The translations under genes and the position numbers were made by a program. Below, one piece after another: positions 11,496 to 22,120 of a stretch of 64,000 bases of DNA. Source of the DNA: Physcia stellaris. Taxonomy: Eukaryota; Ascomycota; Lecanoromycetes; Caliciales; Physciaceae. The stretch's first letter is position 1. Each line of letters opens with the position of its first letter. The notes beneath the pieces are model-generated. The model made no database searches. It was not told the DNA's origin and saw only the letters and a list, made by a program, of their open reading frames with translations. Location: the NCBI GenBank assembly GCA_018902385.1, contig JABSSW010000024.1:579738-643737 (forward strand), given 5' to 3'.

Positions 11496-12307
11496 ATGCC
11501 ATCCCTCGTGATCGTCGTGTTGGCGCTGCAGATTACTATCTATTTGATCAATACCCTTGGCGCACAGGCGATTACTGATTTGGTAAACCCCCAACAGATT
11601 TTAATTCCCCTGCTTCAGGAGACCGTGACGCTGACGGCTTGGGGGTCTGTAGCTATGGAATCTCTACAGCAAAGCCCCAACCCCACACTCCACGACCATA
11701 CGCTCGCAAACGGAGTTGAGGCGAGAGGTGGTCAGGCTGAAGCGCGAGATGGGTGCTACGAGCTCGCAGGACGAGTTCGCGAAGTGGGCCAAGCTGAGGC
11801 GACAGCACGATAAAGCTTTGGCGCGGTATGACGAGACGTGTACGTCTTCCCAGTCCAAAACAATATTTCATAAGTCCAGAAGCAAAGAGTATCTCGGAAT
11901 GTGAATGAGGAACTGAATTCAGAGAAGCTGATGGAATTATATACACAGCGTCCTCCCTCACCGCCTTCAAGGCAACCTTCACCCGCACCGTCAACACCCT
12001 CCGCTGGCTCGGCACCACCGGTACACGTTTTTTTCTGCAGTGGTGGTTCACTAAGCGGCCTATGTTCTGGTTACCGAGGGGGTGGGTCCCAGGCTACGTG
12101 GAGTGGGTGCTTGCGTTCCCGAGAGCGCCGACGGGGAGTGTTAGCATACAGGTTTGGGGCATTGCGTGCAATACCGTGGTGCAGTTGATCGGGGCGGGCG
12201 TGGTAGCGGGGTGGGTGTTGTTTGCAGAGCAGAGAGAGAAGGATAGGAAGGAGAAGAGCAAGATGGGGATGAGGGCTAAGGCGGGGCAGGAGAAGAAAGA
12301 GCTTTGA
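11496..12307 (+). CDS. GET1: GET1, receptor subunit for tail-anchored protein insertion
   Basis: ER membrane protein that with GET2 receives tail-anchored proteins from GET3. Three exons (11496-11582, 11653-11839, 11949-12307) give 210 residues, the family size. It has an N-terminal membrane segment ([19 protein letters not shown]), then a cytosolic coiled coil ([40 protein letters not shown]). The C-terminal membrane part begins [20 protein letters not shown] and continues [18 protein letters not shown], with [14 protein letters not shown] as the last helix and a basic tail. Introns are 70 and 109 nt. Donor GTACGT at 11840 gives the only join that keeps the family spacing between the coiled coil and LRWLG. 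It is divergent from the PTAR1-like gene, whose start is 78 bases away. Confidence 0.92.
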
Positions 12308-12894
12308 TAAGTAGCTGTGCGATGGCGCTTGAGTTTACAGCAGTGTGATTCGAAAATTGGGGGGAAAGAGTCAGATGTTTCTCATCTTATTGACGCAGAA
12401 TCTTTCATGGCAATCGCTGTGATACTGCAACACGAAGTGAGATCACCCCTTGGCAGAGGTATGATAGCTTCTTCTAGGCATGCTTATTGACTTGTGAGGA
12501 CCATGGAGTGGATCGTCAAAGCTTCGATGAAGATGCCACTGATTGACTGGGTATAACGAAGAAAGATATGCTATGTGGTGTTTTCACGAGTCGATGAACT
12601 ATTGGGAAGTTTTGGAGATATCTTGATTAATTCGTATAAAGATCTACGTTTGTAAGGCCAGGACCATTTGACTTGCGACGATGGTCATGCTGGAAACTGA
12701 TTGTTGAGGAGGAAATCCAGTGCAAGGTTAAATTTCGGGATCTGCACAGGGATGTCATCGAATCTCAAGCGCAACAAGCGACAGGAAGCGTGTCTTCAAT
12801 GTTAATGCGAATATCTCTCTGAAGAAATCGCATACCAAATCCCTTCTTCCTTCATCATGCTGCCCAGATAGCATTCGATAAGATCACCTCGACA
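12308..12894. other. intergenic, no gene seen
   Basis: About 590 bases between GET1 and the next plus-strand gene. There are no long open frames and no RNA gene or repeat that I can recognise. Confidence 0.5.
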
Positions 12895-14021
12895 ATGATC
12901 AGCCTTGCAACGTAAGCACCGTATCCATTCACCATGTCTCCCCCTTGCTAACCCCCCATAGTCTCCAAACCCTCCTCTTCACCCTCGGTCCCCTCCTCCT
13001 CCCCCGCCTGATAAGCTACTATCGCAGCCAACGCACCGCCTCAGCTACCTCTTCGCTCTCCATAACGCCCCTCCCACGCCCAGTGCGGCACTCCCTAAAC
13101 ATCCTCTTCCTCTCCGCCCTCCTAGCCTTCCTCTCCACCCTCCCCTTCCTCGCCCCAGAAAACATCATCACCCTCACCTCCTCCCGCCTCCAAACACCCC
13201 CAGACGTCCTCTTCACCCGCCTCTCCGCCCTCCGCCCAAACCACACCCTCACCCCCACCGACGAGCTCCTCCGCCCCCGCATCGCAAGCATAGACGCGCG
13301 CTGCCTCTACCTAACCTACGGCCCAGACACTCTAGCCAACTGCCCCTTCTGCTCCTCCGCCGAGCCAACAACCTACCTCTACTACGCGCTGCCCTCCCTC
13401 CTAACCCCCCACCTCCTCCACCTCCTCGCGCTAGGCCTAGCCACCTCGTCCGCCATAGCCGGAAAAGCAGGGAACCGGTGGCGCACCTACGCGGCTATGC
13501 TGGGCGTCGGCCTCGCCGCGGTGGAGATCTACATGTTCGCCTCCTACGACTACAAAGCCAACGCGCGCGTCCTGCGGCCCGAGGACCTGACGCATTTCTA
13601 CTGGCGCATGCGCACGCTGCGGGGTCTCGTGCTCGCGGTGGCGGATGGTGCGTTCGCGGGCTTGCTGTGGCTCAGCGGGACGAATCGGATGTTTGGGGTG
13701 CCTGTGTCGAGCGCCGAGAGGGTGGAGGGGGTGTTGAAGGTGTTGGAGCAGAGTCGGGGGAAGCTGGCTGCGTTGGGCATTGTGAAGAATGTTGTTGTTA
13801 GGGATGAGGGGTTGAGTGCTAGGGGGAGGGAGTATTGGAGGAAGGAGAAGGTCGTTATGGGCGAGGTTATGGATGAGAGGGAGGTTGTGGAGGGGGTTAG
13901 GAACGCTTTGGAGGCGAGGGTGAGGGTTGGCGAGGTGGAGGAGCAGGCGGCGAGGTATGCGGAGGGGATCGTGGCGGGGATTCCGACGAGTGGGGACGGT
14001 GTGGCGGGTTTTGAGGCCTGA
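12895..14021 (+). CDS. multi-pass membrane protein, conserved fungal type, unknown function
   Basis: Two exons, the first only 17 nt (12895-12911), then a 50-nt intron and 12962-14021; 358 residues. About five hydrophobic segments are visible, near residues 5-24, 47-67, 142-165, 178-196 and 222-241, followed by a charged C-terminal tail of about 110 residues. The short motif YGPDTLANCPFC lies in the loop before the third segment. I do not recognise a named family. The start at 12895 is preferred because the long second exon has no ATG at its 5' end, while MISLAT joins through a clean GTAAGC donor and TAG acceptor. Confidence 0.75.
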
Positions 14022-14949
14022 GGGGAGTAGGTGTTGGACTTGATATCCTAGAGACCTGCATTGAGACGGGGCAGTAGCATCGAGGGTCCTGCATCTGGGT
14101 TGGTCACATTGTCCATTAGACGCATCGGGTTTGATATCTTCATAGAGTTCTCGACCAGTAAGTGTTGCAAGACCAGAGCGTTTTTCAAAGGAGAGATCGT
14201 AATCACCCCGTGCATTTGGATATCAGAATCCCGAGACTCACCATTCTCTCAAGCTCTCTTCGATCAAACACGTATATAGCCAGAAGAGAAATTGATAATA
14301 AGGCAACATTGATCACTCCTCCCGCACATCAAACATTCAGCATCTTGAGTTCAGATTCAACCATCTTCCCTCAAATATCGAATGCTCAAAATGCTCGAGA
14401 ACATCAATAGCGCTTTCCCGACTTGGGCGCAGCGATTTTCAGTCAATAATTGAGATTATCAAGCTGGATTTGGCTAGTACTTGGTGAAAGATAATTCCAT
14501 GTGACGATTTCCTATACTGCAGGACCCATTGCTAACCAGCTACGCTTGTGCAATTATATCGTCCTGAGATCCTCGATGTGACGTTGATGAGATATATACT
14601 GGTCCAGATTCTAGTAGTAAGCTGGGGCTGTCTATCTATATTCTCTAGTCGACTCAAGCGAGTATGTAGCTTTGGCTCTTTCCTGTATGTCCGGTTTTCG
14701 GGTCTGGGGGATGGGTATATACCACCAGGCGAGTAGTGCCAGTCATCCTGCTCTTTTCATCTCTCCTCTCTCCAGCCATCATGAACGCCCGTGAATGCTC
14801 GCTCCACCAGCAAATGCATCCGAAACTCCTCGCTAATAAGCATCAATCAACAAGACCCCCTTCCCAATGCAATCATCAATCTTCTTTATCTCTTCCTTTT
14901 TATTACCACCCAGTCATCAGAGCCCAAAGTTGAAAAAGACCTCGGCGTT
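14022..14949. other. intergenic between convergent genes
   Basis: The 3' flanks of the membrane-protein gene (plus) and the UPS2-like gene (minus). Only short open frames are present; I see no gene, RNA or repeat. Confidence 0.5.
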
Positions 14950-15631
14950 TCAAGCACCGATCCTCTCAGCCTCCCTCTCCCTCTCCCGCTCCCACCCCCT
15001 CCGACTCATCTCCAACACCATCTCAAACCCCTCCCTCCCCTTCCTCGCATTGTCCCCAAACCGCTCCACGCTCGCCTCCTCGATCTTCTCCTTGATCTTC
15101 TTCCACCCGCCACACAGCGCCGTGATGCGCGCCTCCTGGCTGAACCGCGTTCTCTCGTGCCCGGCGCTGAGGTCCGGCTCGTACGTCACCGTTTCCCGCA
15201 CCGAGAGCAGGTTCGACCAGGTCAGGTTCGTGCTGCACATGGTTACCCGCTTGGAACCGGGGTGCACGTAGGAGGTTTCGTAGATGTGTGAGGTGGGCGA
15301 GGTGGCGCCGAGCAGGGTCGAGACCCAGACTGGGCAGGTTTGCGTGCAGGTTATTAGGCGTTCGGTGCGGAGCTGGGGGTGAGGCGGTTAGTTGGCGTGG
15401 GGGTTTTTAGGGGCCAGTCGAGGGGGGAGGTGGTGGTTGTGGAGGATGTGGGAAGGTGGATGGGGAGGGGGAGCTTACGATTCCGGTGGCAGGGTCTACG
15501 CTTCGGGATAAGGTGTCCACGGCGATGACGTGACTTGATGTTTTGTTCCATGGACAGTATTTCTGCCAGTTGGCGGTTGAGACTTCAGACCATGAGTAGT
15601 CGAAGGTGTATGTGGACGAGAAGACTCGCAT
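14950..15631 (-). CDS. UPS2: PRELI/MSF1-domain lipid transfer protein, UPS2-like
   Basis: Intermembrane-space protein family that, with MDM35, carries phospholipid between mitochondrial membranes. Ups2 moves phosphatidylserine for conversion to phosphatidylethanolamine. Two exons (15631-15479 and 15372-14950, intron 106 nt) encode 191 residues, the family size. The PRELI domain fills almost the whole protein: [47 protein letters not shown], then [20 protein letters not shown] and [15 protein letters not shown]. The start [13 protein letters not shown] resembles UPS2/UPS3 more than UPS1. Assigning it to UPS2 rather than another paralogue is an inference. Confidence 0.87.
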
Positions 15632-16362
15632 CGTTGTGAAGCGAGGAAGTAAAGAATGGAAAGGGAGGAAACTGATTCAAACCGAGACAGAGATCCCTAA
15701 TAGATATGGCTTTGTAGTGGGATATGGTGGTATGATGAGGAAGTTTCAATCTCTTGAACAAAAAAAGTAAAGTTCAACCCGGCGAAGATCTCCGGTAATC
15801 GGGTGATTCAGGGTCTATCAGAACCAGGCTCCATCTAGTTAGATCCCGACGAGCCGAGCAAGATGCCCTAAACGGTGCCAAAAGTGAGCATTGGGGCTTG
15901 GCAGATTTTGTCTCCGGACAGTAAAGCTTGAGATGAGAGATTAACTTAAGGTAATGACCAACTCCTCAACGACCAGTAGATCCCCAATTTAGGCTTCCAG
16001 TACCGCTAGCTTCATGGACGAGAGAGATTTCAATTCCAATCACATCAGACACTAACCCAAAGTTTCTGACTAGATCAAGCAGTCTCTGCTTTACAAACAT
16101 AGGTATCAACGCCCAATGGGCCATTGTCTACTTTTGTGACATTCTCGCACCGTATAGTAGCCATCGTTCGAAGCAGCGTTTCTTGTATAGAGAACTCGAT
16201 TGTGGATAAAGGGGAACTCAATGGGTTTGGGGTCTCAACCGGCCTTTTCAAAGCATTTTCCATCATTCTCTGCTTTTTAGCATTGCAGTTTCCCCTTTCT
16301 TATAGTAGGCTGGAGAAAGAAATGCGAAACAGCTGGCCAACCACCACTGCGAGCTCGTATAA
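15632..16362. other. intergenic, no gene supported
   Basis: The UPS2-like promoter and the 3' flank of the SnoaL-like gene. There are a few open frames of about 60-120 codons without recognisable content. Confidence 0.45.
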
Positions 16363-16926
16363 TTACTTGCCCTCGCGTTGCTTGCTTTCATGTTCCTCAA
16401 CATGGCTGTGGATATGCCCACTATCAAGGAACTCTTTGATCTGTGCAATCTTCCCTTCGGAGTTAAATCGTACGAGGTCTACAAACTCGAGATGATACGG
16501 TTTATCTAAAAGTGGAGCAAGATCCTCAGTCACCAGAATTACACCTCAACTTTGGATTGAGTTCAGAACAGTGAGACAGTGAGATATGACGAATTCTTTC
16601 GAAATGCACTAGAGAACCCACTCACCATACTTCGACGTCGCTGTGCACAAGGATTCCACAGCCGCCCACGCCGAGTGTCCTCCCCCAATCACACGGAGCA
16701 CCTCCACACGTATAGTCTCGACTTTCAGAGAGGCTGCGACGCGGGCGTAGATTCCTTCGTGGAACTCCTCCATTGATTTGTAGTGACCGCCAATGTGAAA
16801 GTCCTGACCCACAACGACCACGTCGAGAGGGTCCGCGAGATGTTTGTGGAAAATGTTGGGAACGTCGCGATTGGCGAATATCTCTTCAATTTGGTATGCG
16901 TTAGGGTAGGGGGTATTGGTAGCCAT
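16363..16926 (-). CDS. SnoaL-like (NTF2-fold) protein
   Basis: Two exons (16926-16626 and 16505-16363, intron 120 nt) give 147 residues, typical for small NTF2-fold proteins of the SnoaL/ketosteroid-isomerase type. Family-like features: an N-terminal helix followed by the LADPLDVVVVGQDFHIGGHY region, a central helix FHEGIYARVAASLK, a strand RVIGGGHSAWAAVESLCTAT, and at the C-terminus YHLEFVDLVRFNSEGKIAQI followed by an EFLDS turn. The exon join YDKPYHLEF restores the expected strand. The substrate is unknown; such proteins are often accessory to secondary or detoxification metabolism, but no such cluster is visible here. Confidence 0.8.
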
Positions 16927-18484
16927 GGTCGTGCTACAATCGACGTGGGATGGGTCTTCTCAGTATCGATGAGGTTATCCGATGAGAGAAGCTGCCCAGG
17001 GCAGCACCATATTAATATACGTACGTGGGTAGCACGCTCTCTTGACCTTTCTCCACATTTTGTCTGTGCTTCCCCACTTTCTTCTTTTTCGAAGCTGCAT
17101 CATCCAGTAGAGGCTGCGCACTTTGTCGATAACGGACATGCTCGAATCATAATTCTGCATCATCCAAGGTGGTAGCAATGCAGATCACCACAACCGTATC
17201 TAAGCTGCTCACATTCCAGTCAAAATGGCGTCGCCCCAGTTTTTTGTCTTTCATCGCACCGATGTTTGTGGCTCCTACCGGATTGACAGGTGCGATTCCG
17301 TCTTCGTCGTCATCTTCGCTTACACTGCAACACCAAACTTTGGATCTGCATTGCTGAAATTTCGATACCGGCGTGGCGGATGCATGGCTCACAGATAACC
17401 TGCAGCTCCGCTGATTGTGGGTTTAAGGAAATCATACCAAATCATTCCACTCATCCTGCTTTCTGGCGGGCGTGCTGCAGATCATTCCATAGCTTCAACC
17501 ATCTCGTCTCGTGAATTCGATCACTCTGCATTTAGATGCAGAATGACGTGCTTAATAGGATTTGCTATGTCTTGGAATATCTAATTGGCGGAAGTTAGAG
17601 CAGAGATCACCACGCGTCGTAACTTAAAGTGAGAGTAGTTGCGAGTGATTGAATGGTCAGACCTTGCGGAGATCTCCCTCCGCAGAACGACCTCTGTAAC
17701 CTAGTGATTGACTTTGTAGCTAGGTTGACCGTGTCGATTATCGAAGAAGCGGGGTTCGTGCATGCATGGAAAAAGATCCCTCATGCGATCTCTACACCAT
17801 ACCAGAGGGGATCGTTGTGAGGTATTCAGTATGTAATTGTAAAGTATACTTCCGTGTCACTCTTGGTCTGCTGGATGTGGTTCGCGAAATGAATCTTCCG
17901 CAAGCGCATTTGGACACTTCTTATAAGCAACTGTCATGGACACGTAAACAGCTGACGAGACTACCTCTGTCGATTCATAATGCAGGGACACTCTGGAAAG
18001 TAGCTGGATTGCTGTTAGCCGTGTTATGAATCTAGATTTTACTTAACTACTATCATAAATGCTTTAAATATGCTACCTTAACTCCGAACAAGCAGAGATC
18101 ATCAAAAAGAACTGGTCTAGACATTGGCTAGAGTGATCTTTGGCTAAGTAAAGGGGTGCTTCGAGTCGTGCCATCAGAAGCAGAGCATACTTAGCTCTGT
18201 GGTCTGTGGATTGTGGTTCTTGTCATTAGCACAAATGGCCCGAATCGGGGCAAAGTCGCCTAAAAAGGAGCTGCTGGACAGTTTGTTATAGGAAGTGTTC
18301 TATAGGGCCTACTGGTAAGGAATAAGGTAGATCTGTCGATTTAAAAATAGGTTAAAAATATCATGGTTACCCCTATCCAGCGATACCGTTCGTGGAAGCT
18401 GAAGAAGCCTCCCAACTTTGAAGCATCAAAGGCTGTAGAGGATAGTTGACCCGCGCAGGCATGGTTGTTGGAGCAAATGAACCA
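16927..18484. other. gene-poor stretch left of the LTR element
   Basis: Promoter side of the SnoaL-like gene, then about 1.3 kb with only short open frames (the longest about 130 codons on plus near 16,783, overlapping the gene start). I support no gene here. Confidence 0.4.
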
Positions 18485-18489
18485 TTCCT
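18485..18489. repeat. target-site duplication, left copy
   Basis: The pentamer ttcct immediately left of the 5' LTR is repeated at 20358-20362 immediately right of the 3' LTR. Five bases is the usual duplication made by LTR-element integrases. Confidence 0.85.
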
Positions 18490-18657
18490 TGTTGAAGTAT
18501 TTGGTAGAAACCAGGTCAAAACCAGGTCAATTGTAATGTGTAAGGATGACGATTCTATGTACAAAAAACCTGTTTATGTAGAGCTAAATGTATCACGTGA
18601 CTCGGCTTAATACACCTTCGTATAACAGCATCAATTCGTGAATCGTATATTGCAACA
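18490..18657. repeat. left LTR, 168 bp
   Basis: Starts TGTTGAAG and ends TGCAACA, with short inverted ends TGTTG/CAACA. It contains a doubled 11-mer (aaaccaggtca twice) near its start. It differs from the right LTR at seven positions, all transitions. Confidence 0.9.
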
Positions 18658-18860
18658 CCCGCCCTCGAACCGGGTTCGGGCTGTAAATATACAAAAAGAC
18701 AGTAATTAGACTTCATTAAAACCTTCCGTCTGACAAAACCCTGTGGGAAAAAGCCGAAACGTAAGGAAAAAGAGTGTAATAGTCAGAAATGAAAGACAAA
18801 ACGCCGTAAACAACTGTAACAAAATCAGATAGACTGCGAAGACTTGTATAGACTAGTAAA

Positions 18861-19400
18861 AGAATATCGAAATCGTGAAACCGTGACGCGGTAAGGAGGT
18901 ATGTTGCAGGCTGCAAAGGCTGCAAAGATTGCGAAGGCCGCAGAGGATGTAAAGGTTGTATAGATTAGTGAAAGAATATCGAAATCGTGAAACCGTGACG
19001 CGGTAAGAAGGTATGTTGCAGGTTGCAATGGCTGCAATGGCTGCAATGGCTGCAAAGGCTGTAAAGGTTGTATGAGTTATTGAAGGGCTGTCGAGATCGT
19101 GAAAGCGTGAAACGGTAAGAAGATATGCTGCAGTGGCTGCAATGATTGCAATGGTCGCAAAGATCGCAGGGGGTGTAAAGGTTGTATAGACTGTTGAAGG
19201 CGGCCGAGATCGTGAAACCGTGACGGGATAAGGAGGCTGCAATGACTGCAATGGATGCAAAGACCGCAGAGGGTGTAAAGATTGTATAGCGTATTGAAGA
19301 ATATCGAGATCGTGAAATCGTGAAACGGTAAAGCAGGCTGCAAAGGTCACTGAGAGTGTAAAGATTGTATAGGTCGCTAATGCTTGTATAGGCTACTGAG
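18861..19400. repeat. tandem array A, about 112-bp period, five copies
   Basis: The motif tcga(a/g)atcgtgaaa recurs at about 18,867, 18,979, 19,091, 19,204 and 19,304 (the fourth copy begins ccgag). Each unit continues with a gcggtaaggagg-like stretch, a variable number of ggctgcaa(t/a) nonamers and a ttgtatag ending. Copies differ by substitutions and by the number of the internal nonamers. Confidence 0.85.
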
Positions 19401-19743
19401 AAGGCTGTCGAAACCGTTAGCTGATTGTATAGAATGTTTGATTGAAGGGCATTGAGGCTGTAAATTTCTTTTTTGGCGCAATGCCTCGGCTGATGTATAG
19501 TATAGTATAGAGATTGCAATAAGCATCTCTTCTTTGTCAGTGGTTGTTGAGAGCTTTCTCTTGATTTCATGCTCGTGCAACTCAATTGAACGACGAGTCA
19601 AATGTTCACATCAAATGACCGAGTCGTCGAGCCCACAACGAGCGTACAATTGGTGAAGAGACTTCTTAAGTCGACGAGGCCAAAAAAACGCCTCAGCAAC
19701 CACTGACAGGAGTATAGTATCACGGCAACGTGATACGCAATAG

Positions 19744-20106
19744 AGCGTCGAATTGGCTGACCTCGCCACAGTAACGTGGTATGTATAGAGCGTCGATTTG
19801 GCTGATCTCACCACAGCAACGTGGTATGTAGTAGAGCCACGGCAGCGTGGTATGTAGTAGAGCGCCGAATTGATTGTCCTCTTTGCAATAGAGCGCCAAA
19901 TTGGCTGACCTCGCCACAGCAACGTGGTGTGTAGTAGAGTCACAGCAGCGTGGTATAGTAAAGTCACAGCAACGTGGTACATAGTAAAGCGTCGAATTGG
20001 CTGATCTCGCCACAGCAACGTGGTATAGTAGAGCGTCGAATTGGCTGTCCTCTTTGCAATAGAGCGCCAAATTGGCTGACAAAGCGTCACGGCAACGTGG
20101 TCACTT
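19744..20106. repeat. tandem array B, composite 25-46-bp units
   Basis: About ten units begin with gagcg(t/c)c or a close variant. Longer units carry gaattggctgacctcgccac then agcaacgtggta. Shorter ones have only the cac(a/g)gcaacgtggta part, or a tcctctttgcaata ending. The order of long, short and tcctctttgcaata units is itself partly repeated. Confidence 0.85.
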
Positions 20107-20189
20107 TGTATGATTGATATGAAGGGGTAACAGAGCGTCGCATGACTGCTACTGCGTATATAACGAGCGAATAGCCCGGGCTCATAACC

Positions 20190-20357
20190 TGTTGAAGTAT
20201 TTGGTAGAAACCAGGTCAAAACCAGGTCAATTGTAATGTGTAAGGATGACGGTTCTATGTACAGAAAATCTGTTTATGTAGGGCTAAATGTATCACGTGA
20301 CTCGGCTTAATACACCTCCGTATAACAGCACCAATTCGTGAATCGTATACTGCAACA
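20190..20357. repeat. right LTR, 168 bp
   Basis: The same length and ends as the left LTR, with seven transitions between them (about 4 percent). It is followed directly by the right copy of the target duplication. Confidence 0.9.
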
Positions 20358-20362
20358 TTCCT
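20358..20362. repeat. target-site duplication, right copy
   Basis: ttcct, identical to 18485-18489. Confidence 0.85.
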
Positions 20363-20735
20363 CATCATTCTGCCCAAGATGGCATGATGCAACCAAAGAC
20401 AAAGGGAAAATCGCTACCCACATGCACATGTCACAGTGTAGGAAGAAAAAAAGAATAGGACTGATGGCAGCATGTCTGATGGCTGGGTAGGAGAGAAGTG
20501 AAGATGCTGGGTCGGCGATGTCGGCTCTTGGGGAGATTTTTCATCCATCGCCACTGGGACCAAGCCGAGCAAGCTTGGCTAAGCTGGGCTAGCCAAATAC
20601 AGAAGAAGCTGATCAGCGAAGGGGAGGCCTAAAGGTGGGGCCAAAGGGACCTAGGCTGTGAGGGGTGTAGGCACCAGAAGATCCAGCCTTCTCAACATCG
20701 ACCACTCTGGCCATCACCACGCATGCAACGAAGCA
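20363..20735. other. upstream region of the GFA-type gene
   Basis: The open frame of the next gene extends back to about 20,658 without an ATG. This stretch otherwise shows no gene and presumably holds the promoter. Confidence 0.4.
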
Positions 20736-21203
20736 ATGGAGGCTACAGTCCTGAACGGTAGCTGCCTCTGCGGTCGAGTAACATATAAAAGCTCCTCCCT
20801 CCCGACCAGCTTTAGCTACTGCTATTGCCGTGCTTGTCGACGCCATACCGGATCCGCCTTCGGTGCATGGATGGACGTTCCCCACCTTTCCTTCGAGATC
20901 GAAGAAGCTGGATTTATGCTGCAGCAGAAGTCTGACCTGGCAATACGTTCTTCCTGCAAGGATTGTGGAAGCCCGATGTTTATGACATACTACGCACAAC
21001 CAGACACCATTGCAGTCGCTGCGGGGACCATCGACGAAGAAAGCGTGCAGGGTAAGCTAGCAAAGCTGGATAGCCATATATTCGTGAGCGAGAAACCAGG
21101 TTGGTTTCGCCTTCCTGACGATGGTGTAAAGAGATACGAGAAGTTTCCTCCAGGGTACGAAAATGCTCTGGAGACATGGAAACGGAAAACCAGAAAAACG
21201 TGA
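20736..21203 (+). CDS. GFA/CENP-V-type zinc-binding protein
   Basis: A single exon of 155 residues of the glutathione-dependent formaldehyde-activating (GFA) fold. Zinc ligands expected for the family are all present: C10 and C12 in SCLCG, C29, C31 and C34 in YCYCRACRRHTG, and C74 and C77 in CKDCGSP. YRCRACRR-like and FxSEKPGW-like motifs (VSEKPGWF) are also typical. The substrate of most fungal members is unknown; real formaldehyde activation has been shown only for a few bacterial proteins. The ATG at 20736 directly precedes the first conserved strand, and no in-frame ATG lies upstream. It sits 373 bases right of the LTR element. Confidence 0.88.
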   Translation: MEATVLNGSCLCGRVTYKSSSLPTSFSYCYCRACRRHTGSAFGAWMDVPHLSFEIEEAGFMLQQKSDLAIRSSCKDCGSPMFMTYYAQPDTIAVAAGTIDEESVQGKLAKLDSHIFVSEKPGWFRLPDDGVKRYEKFPPGYENALETWKRKTRKT

Positions 21204-22120
21204 TGGTCTTGCAATTCGAATGGAAGCATACAACATCTCGTCACTTGCACATGTGTGGCTATTTCTTCGATAGTTGTTTCTGATCTTGAGACTGCAGCAA
21301 GCAAGGATCCCAAAGTGTGGTACACTTTGGGCTTGATCAAGTCAGTATGCTCGGTCTGATTACTCTTCGCACTCATTCTGGTATCCCACACTCACCACAT
21401 CAATGGACGATCTCGGTCGTCGTATTTTCAATTCAGCCGAAGCCAGCTGTTCCTGGCCTCGTTTCTATGCTGCGCTCTTGGGGGGCGACGCCTCGATTCT
21501 TTTGATTCTATCGAGCCCGCGAAAACACAAGGCTAGCTTAAACAACTTGCGATGAATGGACCCACACCATCGTCTCCATGATAGCCCTCCTCTACGACCT
21601 GTAAACAGCACCTGCAACGAGCACACTACCAAAGACGAAGACTGCTATCCTCAAAATTGATGATCGATGATAGTTATAGTGGACGATTTGCGTGGTTCGA
21701 TATCATGAGCTCCCAATCCTTACTTATATGAACCCGGAATTGCTATGCGGGCTGCCTGGTCGCTGTTTTACTCGCACATTCAAGGCAAAGGAGGAGAGAA
21801 GGTTGACTTCGGCATGCAGGCGAGGATGCTTCAAGGACTTTGCCTTCGGTAGACATGTCCGTAGTTGAAATAGATCGAAGAAGTAACTTGAAATGAGCAT
21901 TACTGTCATTCATTTCGTTGATTCAAGATTTGCCAGTCCTACAGCAAGCTGTACAGGTTGGTGTTATGGTCTTTCTTGTAGCTTGCGGTATGCTACACCC
22001 CGATAAGGTCGAAAGTCTGTCCACCGAAAAGAACTAGCACAAACAGAGGGCTCTGGTTCAATGGCGATCCGTAGTCGGCTGATCCAGGATTGTGAGTGCC
22101 GAGGCCACACTCAATTCCTT
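21204..22120. other. intergenic between convergent genes
   Basis: About 900 bases with only short open frames; no gene, RNA or repeat recognised. Confidence 0.45.

Larger units (their letters stand above)
18490..20357. mobile_element. non-autonomous LTR retrotransposon (1,868 bp)
   Basis: A complete insertion: two 168-bp direct repeats starting TGTTG and ending CAACA, flanked by a 5-bp duplication (ttcct). The 1,532-bp interior has no gag, protease, reverse transcriptase or integrase. It holds two different tandem arrays (about 18,861-19,400 and 19,744-20,106), whose repeats create minus-strand open frames of up to about 200 codons that I regard as non-coding. No standard primer-binding site starting TGG is visible just inside the 5' LTR; instead there is a small palindrome CGAAC-CGG-GTTCG at 18666-18678. 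The size and lack of genes suggest a TRIM- or small LARD-like element mobilised in trans. Orientation cannot be fixed. Confidence 0.85.

Noticed and set aside
11653-12051. 132-codon minus-strand frame across GET1
   Set aside because: Antisense shadow of GET1 exons 2 and 3.
18666-18678. CGAAC-CGG-GTTCG palindrome taken as a tRNA T-arm or primer site
   Set aside because: It resembles part of a T-arm, but there is no TGG start or cloverleaf. Kept only as a remark under the element.
18853-20219. Minus-strand open frames of up to about 200 codons rich in repeated Tyr/Arg/Val-Ala-Val motifs
   Set aside because: They are produced by reading through the tandem arrays of the LTR element. Several frames are open at once and none has a start or composition like a gene.
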